In this document: in pieces, positions 17,124-26,290 of the stretch
Numbering within the stretch: position 1 is the first letter of the stretch
Layout of the letters: the number at the start of each line of letters is the position of its first letter
NCBI GenBank assembly: GCA_945829225.1
Contig: CALZTY010000011.1
Span: 1 to 60,557 of the forward strand
DNA: 60,557 nt
Direction: 5' to 3'
Source of the DNA: an uncultured Bacteroidales bacterium
GTDB taxonomy: Bacteria > Bacteroidota > Bacteroidia > Bacteroidales > Muribaculaceae
The notes under the pieces: generated by a model
Database searches by the model: none
What the model saw: only the letters and a program-made list of their open reading frames with translations
What the model was told of the DNA's origin: nothing
Translations under genes and position numbers: made by a program

Positions 17124-19009
17124 TGGAACCTCTCAAGCATGAATGTGGCGTAGCATTGATACGTCTGCGCAAACCTCTTTCGTACTACCGCAACAAGTAC
17201 GGCACTTACACCTATGGGCTCGACAAGCTCTACTTGTTGATGGAGAAACAACACAACCGCGGTCAAGAAGCCGCCGGTGTCGGTGTAATAAAACTTCAGG
17301 CGCCCGCCGGTCACGAACTCATCTTCCGTGAGCGAGCCCTGGGCAAAGATGCAATCCAAAACATCTTCGCCAAGGTATTCCGTGACATCCCCGATGATGT
17401 CAACCATCTCGACGAAAGCGAGGTGGAACAATACACGCCATTCGTAGGCGAGATGTATATGGGACACCTGCGTTACTCCACCACCGGGCGCAGTGGTATC
17501 AACTATGCTCATCCTGTTTTGAGACGTAACAACTGGCGTTCCCGCTCAGTGATGCTGTGCGGTAACTTCAATATGACCAACGTTGCGCAGATGTTTGACT
17601 CGGTGGTGTCATCGGGTCAACATCCGCGTATCTATAGCGACACCAATCTGCTCCTGGAGCAGATTGGCTTTGCTCTCGACAAGGAAAACCATCGTCTATA
17701 CCACCAATTCCGCGAGACTCTCCATGACCCCGAGTTGGCTTATGCCATTGAGGATAACCTCAATATGGGCTCGGTGCTCAAGAAAGTATCGCCTCAGTGG
17801 GATGGCGGCTTCGTCATGTGTGGCTTCACCGGCTCGGGCGACATGTTTGCCCTCCGAGATGCCGGCGGTATTCGCCCTGCATTCTATTACATTGATGATG
17901 AGGTGATTGTGCTTGCATCCGAGCGACCGGTGATACAGACATGCTTCGACCTCGATGTCGATGATGTGCACGAACTCGAGCCCGGTTGCGCTCTCATTGT
18001 TGACAATAAATCGCGCTTCAAGATTGAGCGAATCCTCCCCGAGAGCAAAAACGAGCGGTGCTCATTTGAGCGCATCTACTTCTCGCGTGGTAGCGACGTG
18101 GATATTTACAACGAGCGCAAGGCGCTCGGCAGCGCACTGGTGGGCAAGTTGCTCCATATGATTGACTACGATGTGGAGCATACGGTATTCTCGTTTATTC
18201 CCAACACTGCCGAGGCTGCTTTCTTCGGAATGGTTAACGAACTCAACGAGCGTCTTAATAAATGTAAATTGCGTGACATCAATGAATTACAGTCACAAGG
18301 CAAGCTTACTGATGAAGCGCTGAACGCCATTATCTCACGCAAAGTACGCATCGAGAAAGTTGCCGTCAAGGATGTCAAGATGCGCACTTTCATTACCGAG
18401 GGCGACTCTCGCAATGATATGGTTGCTCACGTCTACGATGTCACTTACGGCACAGTCACTCCCGAGGTTGACAATCTCGTGGTAATTGACGACAGCATCG
18501 TCCGTGGCACCACGCTCCGCGAGTCTATTCTACGACAGCTCGACCGCCTGCATCCGCGCCGCATTATTTTTGTAAGTTCCTCACCTCAAGTGAGATACCC
18601 CGATTATTACGGCATTGATATGTCGAGCCTCGACCAATTCATAGCCTTCCACGCTGCTATCAAGTTGTTGCAAGAGACCTCTCGGGAGCAGATTATCCAC
18701 GACACCTATCAGGCTTGTTTGCAACAGCGCTCTCTTCCCGATGAGGAGCGCAGCAACTGTGTAAAAGCCATCTACGAGCCTTTCTCTGAGGCTGAACTTT
18801 CCGACCGCATCGCTCGCCTTCTGGTCGAGGGTAGTGTGCGACCTCCTCGCGCTTCGGTTGATATCGTATATCAATCGCTTGAGGGCTTGCATCGCGCTAT
18901 TCCCAATCACCCCGGCGACTGGTACTTCTCGGGCGATTATCCCACACCGGGTGGCAACCGTCTCGTCAACGAGGCTTTCATCGATTATTACGAGAATTTA
19001 TTTAAATAA
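17123..19009 (+). CDS. PurF-like class II glutamine amidotransferase / phosphoribosyltransferase
   Basis: A 628-residue protein with an N-terminal Ntn-type glutaminase domain and a C-terminal phosphoribosyltransferase domain. The would-be nucleophile is Cys8 in PLKHECGVALIR, so a 7-residue propeptide would have to be removed. Glutaminase blocks are QHNRGQEAAGVG, GHLRYSTTGRSG and GNFNMTN; RDAGGIRPAFYY follows, and the PRPP loop is NLVVIDDSIVRGTT. Typical PurF is about 470-510 residues; the extra length lies partly in an insertion between the two domains (about 370-430). It may be a second, divergent PurF or a different glutamine-dependent enzyme. The overlap with glnN links its expression to glutamine supply. 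Confidence 0.82.
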   Translation: MEPLKHECGVALIRLRKPLSYYRNKYGTYTYGLDKLYLLMEKQHNRGQEAAGVGVIKLQAPAGHELIFRERALGKDAIQNIFAKVFRDIPDDVNHLDESEVEQYTPFVGEMYMGHLRYSTTGRSGINYAHPVLRRNNWRSRSVMLCGNFNMTNVAQMFDSVVSSGQHPRIYSDTNLLLEQIGFALDKENHRLYHQFRETLHDPELAYAIEDNLNMGSVLKKVSPQWDGGFVMCGFTGSGDMFALRDAGGIRPAFYYIDDEVIVLASERPVIQTCFDLDVDDVHELEPGCALIVDNKSRFKIERILPESKNERCSFERIYFSRGSDVDIYNERKALGSALVGKLLHMIDYDVEHTVFSFIPNTAEAAFFGMVNELNERLNKCKLRDINELQSQGKLTDEALNAIISRKVRIEKVAVKDVKMRTFITEGDSRNDMVAHVYDVTYGTVTPEVDNLVVIDDSIVRGTTLRESILRQLDRLHPRRIIFVSSSPQVRYPDYYGIDMSSLDQFIAFHAAIKLLQETSREQIIHDTYQACLQQRSLPDEERSNCVKAIYEPFSEAELSDRIARLLVEGSVRPPRASVDIVYQSLEGLHRAIPNHPGDWYFSGDYPTPGGNRLVNEAFIDYYENLFK

Positions 19010-19014
19010 ACACT

Positions 19015-21030
19015 ATGAAAACTCCTTTATTTACAACTATGGCACTCGCATTGTTGTTCCCGTTGGGTGCGTCGGCTGACGCGCCCCGTGGAGTTGATCG
19101 TGCCAATCTTGACCCGTCGGTAGCACCCGGACAGGATTTCTACCAATATGCTTGTGGAGGGTGGATGCAAGCTAATCCTCTTACCGAGGAATATTCACGC
19201 TACGGCACCTTTGACCAATTGATTGAGCTTAATCGTCAACAGGTCCGCGACCTCGTCCTCAATCTCGACCCCAAAAATGAGCTTCCAGGCTCGAATGCTC
19301 GCAAAATCGCAGACCTCTATGCCCTCGGCATGGACAGCGTTCGTCTCAATCGCGAAGGTTCTTCGCCTGTGCTCAACGACCTTGTCGCTATCGGCAACAC
19401 ATCGCGCGAGGGCTTCATTGACCTCTTGGCTTCAATGCCGGGTGTCAGCGCCTTCTTCGGAACTTACGTTGAGGCTGATATGCTCGATGCAAACATCAAT
19501 ACTATGTATTGGATGCAAGGAGGTCTTGGGCTCGGCGACCGTGATTACTACATTGAGAATAGCCCGAACACCAAGAAGGTGCTCCTGGCTTATCGCAACT
19601 ACCTCCACACCCTTGCAACGCTTATCGGCATGAGCGACGCTGCGGCATATGAGTTTGTCGCAAATGTTGTCAATATTGAGACACAACTCGCCAAAGTCGC
19701 TATGTCGCGCGAGGAACTCCGTGACCCCGCCGCCAGTTACAACCCGATGCCAATGGCTGTTCTTGCCGAAGAGTATCCCAATATCGACCTGCGTCGTTAC
19801 TTTGCCAAGCAAGGCATCAACGACATTGACACTGTCATTATCGGTCAGCCCAAATCTCTCGCTGCAGTCAACGACATCATTGGCAATTATGATGAAAAGG
19901 CAATTCGCGACTATATCATCGCCGGTTACCTGCAATCTGCCGCTTCCTACTTAAGTGATGATTTCGTTAATGCCGAGTTTGAGATGCAACGCGTTTTGTC
20001 GGGCGTTGAGAAACAACAACCTCGCTGGAAGCGCTCACTCTCTGTGCCTAACGCCTTCCTCGGTGAAGCCCTCGGCGAAATCTATGTGGCTCAATACTTC
20101 CCACCGGAGTCAAAAACAAAAATGCAAACTTTGGTGGCTAATCTGCAGACAGCACTCGGACAGCATATCTCCAATTTGACTTGGATGAGCGATGAGACCA
20201 AGGCTCGTGCGCTTGAGAAACTCGCCGCATTTACAGTAAAAATCGGCTACCCCGACAAGTGGCGCGACTATAGCAAGTTGGTCATCGACCCCTCAAAGTC
20301 ATACTGGGAAAATATTCAGAATGCTATGCTCTTCAATGCCGAGTTCAATATCGCCGACTATGGCAAGCCCGTTGACCGCGACCGCTGGTATATGCCCCCA
20401 CAAACCGTCAATGCATACTATAGCCCTCTCACCAACGAGATTTGCTTCCCCGCAGGTATTCTCCAGGCTCCATACTTTAACCCCAACGCCGACGATGCAG
20501 AGAATTACGGCGCAATCGGTGTGGTTATCGGTCACGAAATGACCCACGGCTTTGATGACCAAGGTCGCCTCTTCGACAAGAACGGCAACTTTGCCAATTG
20601 GTGGACAGAGGAAGACGCAGCAGCGTTCACCGCACTTGCCAATGGTCTGGTCGCTCAGTTTGACGCTATCGAGGTAGCCCCGGGCACACATGCCAACGGC
20701 ACATTCACCCTCGGCGAGAATATTGCCGACCAAGGTGGCTTGCGTGTTGCATATACAGCCTACCATAATGCCCTCGGCGAAGGTAATGAGGGCGAGGTAA
20801 TCGATGGCTTCACACCCGACCAGCGATTCTATCTCGCCTACGCAAATGTTTGGGCAGGGAATATCCGTGAGGAAGAAATCCTCAAACGCACCAAGACCGA
20901 CCCTCACTCGCTGGGGCGCTGGCGCGTTAATGCATCTATCCGCAACCTCGAGCCTTTCTTCGTTGCATTCGGCATCACAGAGGGTGATGCAATGTACCGT
21001 CCCGTCGAGGAACGTGTTATCATATGGTAA
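19015..21030 (+). CDS. pepO: M13 (neprilysin-like) zinc metalloendopeptidase
   Basis: A 671-residue secreted peptidase. A signal peptide (1-21, ending ASADA) is followed by the M13 N-terminal domain (PGQDFYQYACGGWMQANPL). The zinc site is VIGHEMTHGFDD (H507, E508, H511) with the third ligand in GENIADQGG (E568). The ending PVEERVIIW replaces the usual C-terminal CxxW. It degrades oligopeptides in the periplasm. It begins 5 nt after the PurF-like gene and so may be co-transcribed. Confidence 0.94.
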   Translation: MKTPLFTTMALALLFPLGASADAPRGVDRANLDPSVAPGQDFYQYACGGWMQANPLTEEYSRYGTFDQLIELNRQQVRDLVLNLDPKNELPGSNARKIADLYALGMDSVRLNREGSSPVLNDLVAIGNTSREGFIDLLASMPGVSAFFGTYVEADMLDANINTMYWMQGGLGLGDRDYYIENSPNTKKVLLAYRNYLHTLATLIGMSDAAAYEFVANVVNIETQLAKVAMSREELRDPAASYNPMPMAVLAEEYPNIDLRRYFAKQGINDIDTVIIGQPKSLAAVNDIIGNYDEKAIRDYIIAGYLQSAASYLSDDFVNAEFEMQRVLSGVEKQQPRWKRSLSVPNAFLGEALGEIYVAQYFPPESKTKMQTLVANLQTALGQHISNLTWMSDETKARALEKLAAFTVKIGYPDKWRDYSKLVIDPSKSYWENIQNAMLFNAEFNIADYGKPVDRDRWYMPPQTVNAYYSPLTNEICFPAGILQAPYFNPNADDAENYGAIGVVIGHEMTHGFDDQGRLFDKNGNFANWWTEEDAAAFTALANGLVAQFDAIEVAPGTHANGTFTLGENIADQGGLRVAYTAYHNALGEGNEGEVIDGFTPDQRFYLAYANVWAGNIREEEILKRTKTDPHSLGRWRVNASIRNLEPFFVAFGITEGDAMYRPVEERVIIW

Positions 21031-21089
21031 TCAATAAGTTACCTCGCACTTAATAATGTTTGCAACAAAAAATTAAACTTTTGGAAACA

Positions 21090-21117
21090 TTTGCTTAACA
21101 TATTGAGGCTAATTTTG
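21090..21117 (+). promoter_or_regulatory. Promoter of the TonB receptor / phosphatase locus
   Basis: TAATTTTG at 21110-21117 matches TAnnTTTG, with TTTG at 21090-21093 (spacing 16 bp, slightly short). It lies 35 nt before the receptor ATG. Confidence 0.5.
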
Positions 21118-21152
21118 CGTCATCAAATATATGACCAAGCCAAGATATTGTT

Positions 21153-23816
21153 ATGCAAAAACGTTTCTGCACAGTAATTTCTTCAATAACAGTAGCCGTA
21201 GCGACTTTTGTTGCAACGGCTACTGTCTTTACCGGTGTAGTCGCTGACCGAGTCACCGGAGAAGCACTTATAGGAGTAGGAGTCGTAGTGACAGAGGAGC
21301 CTCAAGCCACCGCAGTTACCGGTCTTGACGGCTCTTTTTCATTAAAGACCTCGGTCGCAAATCCAACACTCCTATGTCGTTACATAGGTTACAACGATGC
21401 CACCTATACGGGGCCTTACAATGATGGTTTCATCATCCTGATGGATGAGGCGGTAAACACACTGCAAGAGTTGGTGGTCACCGGTCGCCAGGCAGGTAAC
21501 ACTGACAATACCGCGCGTCTCATCGAACGCCAATCGATGAATGTAGTCAATGTACTCAGCGGTCGCGCGATGGAACTATCTCCCGATGTAACCGTGGGCA
21601 ATATGCTACAACGTATGTCGGGCGTATCAATCGAACGCAACTCATCGGGCGAAGGCTCTTACGCCTTGCTCCGCGGCATGGATAAGCGATACAATTATAC
21701 CCTGGTCAATGGCATCAAAATTCCCAGCCCCGACAACAAAAATCGCTTCGTTCCTCTTGACTTATTTCCATCAGACATTCTTGAGCGCCTCGAGGTTTAT
21801 AAATCACCCACTGCCAACCTCGAAGGCGATGGCATCGGTGGAGCTGTTAACCTCGTGATGAAGGACGCTCCCGACCGACGCATTTTCTCGGCTCACCTAT
21901 CGACAGGGTACAATGCTTTATTCTTTGACCGCGATTTTATTTCGTTTGCTCACAATGAGATAGCCTCAAAATCGCCTAATGAAATTAAGGGCGTATCGGG
22001 CGATTATGGTGTGACAACGTCTGATTTTACCACAAAAAATCTCCGTGTAAGTTCCAAGGCACCGCTCCCCGACCTGCTCGCCGGATTGACCTATGGCGAC
22101 CGCTTCTTGGGCAAGCGCCTCGGATTTATTGCCTCGCTGGACTTCCAGAATATGCACCGTGGCAAGAACAGTGATTGGTATTATCGCTCATCGTATGCAC
22201 AAAATGGCATTGAATATCGCACATACAATGATGCGCGTCAACGCTTCTCGGCGCACAGCAAGTTTGACTTCATAATTTCGCCGGGTAACACGCTCAGTTG
22301 GTACAACGGCTATCTCGATGTACGTGACACACAATCGCGTATGTCAATCAACGACAAGACCGAGGCGATGCGACTCAAATACAACGTGCAAGCAATTTTC
22401 AACTCCACATTGAGCGGTAAGCACCTATTGTTGAATGACCAAAGACTCGAAGTTAACTGGACCGGGGCATTCTCACGAGCCACCAATAAGACACCTGATA
22501 ATGCCGAGATATATCTTCAAGGCAACCACGTAGCCACCGCATCGTCGGCACTGCGCCGCTGGGAGCACAACAGCGACCGCGATTGGTATGGAGGCGTCAA
22601 TGCCATATATAATCTCTCGGTAAATGATATGACATGGAACTTCAATGCAGGCGGTATGTATCGCGACAAGAAACGCGATAGTTTCTTCAACGAATATACC
22701 TTCGACTCGGCAACAGGGCAGCAACATGTCCAGGAATATGGTGTTGACTGGACCAACTTTGACCAAATTCTCCTCGTACCGCGCGAATATGGCAATGTCG
22801 GCGACCCGCTCAACTATGATGCCTTCGAGCGTATAGGTGCCGGCTACATATCGGCAAAACTTGCATGGTCATGCTTTGAGTTTATCGCCGGCGTACGCGC
22901 CGAGCACACCGACCAGGGTTATGTCCTGAAATTTCCTCGCGATGTAGACCCCGAAGGTCGCCAGCAATATACCGATATCTTGCCCAATTTCCATGCCAAG
23001 TATGTCATCAAGGACAATATGAACATGCGTCTCTCATATTATCGAGCCATCAATCGTCCGGGATTTTTTGAGATTGTGCCTTACAGCATCATCACTGAGG
23101 ATTACAAGGAAAAAGGCAATCCCGACCTGGAGCACACCGTAGCCGATAATATCGACCTGCGATGGGAGTATTTTCCATCGTCGACTGAGCAAGTGATGGC
23201 AGGAGCCTTCTTCAAGCACATTGAGAATCCTATCGAATACGGCTTGATAACCGAGGGGCAAGACACCTATTATATGCCGCTCAACCTCGGTAATGCCACA
23301 AATATGGGCGTCGAAATCGATGTTCTCAAATATTTCCGCCACATAGGCATTAAGGCAAATTACACCTACACACACTCGAGCATTACCTCGACCAAGCGCA
23401 CCATGCAAGGCAATGACATTGTAGTGGTTGAGCAAACACGTCCGCTTGCCGGGCAAGCAGCCCATGTTGCCAATCTCTCACTGCTGTATAAGGATACCAA
23501 GAATATGTGGGAAGCCCAACTCACCACCAGTTATATCGGCAAGCGCCTGTGTGAAATCTCAAATTGGTATGAGAATGACATCTGGGAGAACGACTATGTG
23601 CGTCTCGAGTTCTCTGCCGAGAAATCGTGGCAATCGGGCTTGTCAGTATTTGTGAAAGCGACCAATCTGCTCAATCTGCCCTTAGTGCGATATATTCACA
23701 AGGGACCACACACCGATGCAGTCGTGGACGCCGAGCGCACCTCAGGTGGTGACCTCATCGAGCGTAAGGAACGCTATGGACAGACCATTCAATTAGGTGT
23801 AAGATTTAAGATATAA
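21153..23816 (+). CDS. TonB-dependent receptor
   Basis: An 887-residue outer-membrane receptor. A signal peptide (about 1-23) is followed by a carboxypeptidase-regulatory-like domain (about 26-95, FTGVVADRVTGEALIGVGVV), a plug (about 110-235, with LQRMSGVSIERNSSGEGSYA and GDGIGGAVNLVMKDAP) and a 22-strand type barrel with a C-terminal YGQTIQLGVRFKI strand. No SusD partner lies next to it. It is followed by a beta-helix lipoprotein and a secreted phosphatase, so the substrate may be an organophosphate or a metal released from one; this is inference. Confidence 0.94.
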   Translation: MQKRFCTVISSITVAVATFVATATVFTGVVADRVTGEALIGVGVVVTEEPQATAVTGLDGSFSLKTSVANPTLLCRYIGYNDATYTGPYNDGFIILMDEAVNTLQELVVTGRQAGNTDNTARLIERQSMNVVNVLSGRAMELSPDVTVGNMLQRMSGVSIERNSSGEGSYALLRGMDKRYNYTLVNGIKIPSPDNKNRFVPLDLFPSDILERLEVYKSPTANLEGDGIGGAVNLVMKDAPDRRIFSAHLSTGYNALFFDRDFISFAHNEIASKSPNEIKGVSGDYGVTTSDFTTKNLRVSSKAPLPDLLAGLTYGDRFLGKRLGFIASLDFQNMHRGKNSDWYYRSSYAQNGIEYRTYNDARQRFSAHSKFDFIISPGNTLSWYNGYLDVRDTQSRMSINDKTEAMRLKYNVQAIFNSTLSGKHLLLNDQRLEVNWTGAFSRATNKTPDNAEIYLQGNHVATASSALRRWEHNSDRDWYGGVNAIYNLSVNDMTWNFNAGGMYRDKKRDSFFNEYTFDSATGQQHVQEYGVDWTNFDQILLVPREYGNVGDPLNYDAFERIGAGYISAKLAWSCFEFIAGVRAEHTDQGYVLKFPRDVDPEGRQQYTDILPNFHAKYVIKDNMNMRLSYYRAINRPGFFEIVPYSIITEDYKEKGNPDLEHTVADNIDLRWEYFPSSTEQVMAGAFFKHIENPIEYGLITEGQDTYYMPLNLGNATNMGVEIDVLKYFRHIGIKANYTYTHSSITSTKRTMQGNDIVVVEQTRPLAGQAAHVANLSLLYKDTKNMWEAQLTTSYIGKRLCEISNWYENDIWENDYVRLEFSAEKSWQSGLSVFVKATNLLNLPLVRYIHKGPHTDAVVDAERTSGGDLIERKERYGQTIQLGVRFKI

Positions 23817-23859
23817 TTAATTAAAAAATTACATGATACAAATGAGTAAAAAAGATTTT

Positions 23860-25257
23860 ATGAAAACTTCAAAGTTGTTTTTGGCAGCTCTTGCATTTGC
23901 AACAGCTATCACATTCGCATCATGCAGCGATGACGAACCCAAGGATGATCCCAACAAGGACCAACCCGAAGAACCGACGACTCCGTCAGCTGACACCGAG
24001 ATGACCGACACCGAGATGCGTGTCAGCGGAACATGGAAGTCGGGTAGCATCGTAAATCTTGACCGCCACTTGGTAATTCCCGAAGGCAAGAGTCTCACCA
24101 TCGAGCCCGGTGTCACAGTCATCGTGAGCACCGCCGGAGTAGGGGTCAATCACGCTCCAATCGAAGTAATTGTCAAGGGTAACCTCTATTGCCTCGGCAG
24201 CGATACACAACCCATCCTATTCAGTGTTGAGCAAAGCAAGCGCACTGCCGAAAATGCGCTCAAGGGCTTGTGGGGCGGCTTCGTCGCAACCGAGACCTGT
24301 GCCGAGATGGTCTTCGACCACACCATCATTGAATACACCGGTGCACAAGTAATCGAAGGCTCACCGGCGGCAACTGCCGGCATCTATACTGCCGGTGATG
24401 ATGCTTATCCTCAGATTACAACCACCAATATCAACGGCTCGTATGTTGTTACCAACTCGGTATTGCGCAACGGTTGGAGCGATGCAATATACCTCATGGG
24501 TGGTCGCGCAATCATCACCAACAATACTTTTGCAGCCAACGGCTTCAGTGGTGGTGAGGCAGTCAACCTCAAAGCAGGTGTAATTGCAGACGTAGCCGGC
24601 AATATTATGTTCAGCCCCAATACAAATGGTCTCAAGCTATCTTCATCGGGTCAAAGCGAGAACCGTGGTCAAGCCAAGGTCAACGCCTACAACAATACCA
24701 TCATCAATGCCGGCTGGCGTCGCGATGGAGAGAAGGGTGGTTGTATCTATGTCGAGAAAAATGTTCTCGTAAATGTAGTTAACAACTTGCTGGTCAATTG
24801 CAAATTCCGCGCAATGACCCCCTCATACAAGACTCCTAATACACCCGATGGCGGCTACGACGACAAGTCAATCATCGACTATAACTTCTATGCTTCGGGC
24901 TCTCAGCGTAGTTCTATAGTATATCCCGAGGAGAGCAATGTGGCATATGCCTATGAGGGCTATAACTACAATCATAAGAGCTACAACAGTGCTGTAGTTG
25001 ACGTTCACAGTCTTATTTCGACTGCCGACAAGTTGCTCGACCCGATGTTTGTCAACTTCAACATCAACGAAGTCGCTCTCACCGAATATATCTACAATGA
25101 TGCATGGGACTTCCACCTCAGCGTTAATTCTCCCGCTCTCGAAGGAGCACTCACAGTTGCGCCGTTCACTCCCTATTTCGCATCAGGTCTCACCCTGGGC
25201 GGCATTACTTATGTTTCACCCTCATTAGCTCCTTACTTTGGTGCTTGTGGCAAATAA
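23860..25257 (+). CDS. Outer-surface lipoprotein with parallel beta-helix
   Basis: A 465-residue lipoprotein. The signal peptide MKTSKLFLAALAFATAITF ends in the lipobox FASC, followed by an acidic DDEPKDDPNKDQPEEP linker typical of surface-exported Bacteroidetes lipoproteins. The mature part has repeated short strands with Asn ladders (IITNNTFAANGF, VAGNIMFSPNTNGLKL, AYNNTIINAG, VVNNLLVNC) as in right-handed parallel beta-helix proteins, often carbohydrate- or ligand-binding. ATGs at 23833 and 23842 are possible earlier starts; 23860 gives the cleanest signal peptide. It probably works with the TonB receptor 43 bp upstream, in the place of a SusD. Confidence 0.8.
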   Translation: MKTSKLFLAALAFATAITFASCSDDEPKDDPNKDQPEEPTTPSADTEMTDTEMRVSGTWKSGSIVNLDRHLVIPEGKSLTIEPGVTVIVSTAGVGVNHAPIEVIVKGNLYCLGSDTQPILFSVEQSKRTAENALKGLWGGFVATETCAEMVFDHTIIEYTGAQVIEGSPAATAGIYTAGDDAYPQITTTNINGSYVVTNSVLRNGWSDAIYLMGGRAIITNNTFAANGFSGGEAVNLKAGVIADVAGNIMFSPNTNGLKLSSSGQSENRGQAKVNAYNNTIINAGWRRDGEKGGCIYVEKNVLVNVVNNLLVNCKFRAMTPSYKTPNTPDGGYDDKSIIDYNFYASGSQRSSIVYPEESNVAYAYEGYNYNHKSYNSAVVDVHSLISTADKLLDPMFVNFNINEVALTEYIYNDAWDFHLSVNSPALEGALTVAPFTPYFASGLTLGGITYVSPSLAPYFGACGK

Positions 25258-25264
25258 TATATAG

Positions 25265-26209
25265 ATGAAACGTTTCCTAATAAATATATTTTTCCTCGTA
25301 TCACTGCTGAGCGCCCACATAGCCGTTGCTCAGTCAGTGATACCCGAGGGCGATATCAATTTTATCATCGCCAACGACCTTGGTCGCAACGGATACTATC
25401 GGCAGCAACCGATGGCAGAGATGATGGGTGAATTGGCTGATAGTGTTGACATCTCGGCAGTTCTCGCTTTGGGCGATGTACACCACTTCGATGGCGTTCA
25501 GTCGGTCAACGACCCGCTGTGGTGGTCCAACTACGAGTCAATATACGCTCATCCCGCGTTGATGATATCATGGCTACCCATTTTGGGTAACCATGAGTAT
25601 CGTGGAAATACTGCAGCAGTCTTGGACTACAGCAATGTGAGCCGCCGCTGGCAGATGCCTGCTCGCTATTATAGTCGAGTATTTGTGGGCGAAGATAGTG
25701 ATGTAAAAGTCAAAGTGATTTTCATTGACACAACTCCGCTCATTGACAAGTATCGTAGGGAAAGTGATATCTATCCCGATGCATCTCGTCAAGACGTAAA
25801 GGCTCAGTTGACTTGGCTTGAGGGAGAATTATCCGATCGCTCGGGCGCTGAATGGGTGGTAGTCGTGGGTCACCATCCAATCTATGCCGACACCTCCAAG
25901 GATGATTCAGAACGCATTGATATGCAAAGCAAGGTAGATACACTTTTGCGCAGATATGGCGCAGATATGTACATTTGCGGGCATATACACAACTTCCAGC
26001 ACATTCGAGTTACCGGTAGCGATATTGATTATATCGTCAACAGTTCGGCATCGTTGTCGCGCAAGAAAGTTAAGCCCATTGAGGGGACAGTATTTTGTGG
26101 CGGTGACGAAGGCTTCTCGGTACTCAGCGCTACCAAAGATACGTTGATACTAAATATGATAAACTTTAAAGGAGAGGTTGTCCATTCTGTTAGGCGTGTT
26201 TCCAAATAG
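25265..26209 (+). CDS. Secreted purple-acid-type phosphatase
   Basis: A 314-residue metallophosphoesterase with a signal peptide (1-22, HIAVAQ). Metal-binding blocks of the calcineurin fold are in order: ANDLGRNG, ALGDVHHFDGV, LGNHEYRGN, VVGHHPIY and CGHIHNFQHI. The overall layout, with YYSRVF and the spacing of these blocks, resembles tartrate-resistant (purple) acid phosphatases. It should remove phosphate from organic esters in the periplasm or at the surface. It starts 7 nt after the lipoprotein gene, which suggests that hydrolysis and uptake by the TonB receptor are linked. Confidence 0.88.
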   Translation: MKRFLINIFFLVSLLSAHIAVAQSVIPEGDINFIIANDLGRNGYYRQQPMAEMMGELADSVDISAVLALGDVHHFDGVQSVNDPLWWSNYESIYAHPALMISWLPILGNHEYRGNTAAVLDYSNVSRRWQMPARYYSRVFVGEDSDVKVKVIFIDTTPLIDKYRRESDIYPDASRQDVKAQLTWLEGELSDRSGAEWVVVVGHHPIYADTSKDDSERIDMQSKVDTLLRRYGADMYICGHIHNFQHIRVTGSDIDYIVNSSASLSRKKVKPIEGTVFCGGDEGFSVLSATKDTLILNMINFKGEVVHSVRRVSK

Positions 26210-26233
26210 GATGCACACAATGTAATAGAAATA

Positions 26234-26266
26234 GAGAGCCGCGACACGAGATGTGCCACGGCTCTC
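26234..26266. terminator. Bidirectional hairpin between phosphatase and acyl-CoA dehydrogenase genes
   Basis: GAGAGCCG pairs perfectly with CGGCTCTC (8 bp) with a partial inner stem. It lies between two convergent genes, so it probably ends both transcripts. Confidence 0.65.
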
Positions 26267-26290
26267 AAAGTATTTATGCAAGCTGATAGG

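Noticed and set aside
21061..21070. TGCAACAAAA, matching one arm of the operator at 14013-14036
   Set aside because: The other arm is absent, and a single 10-bp match in an AT-rich spacer can occur by chance.
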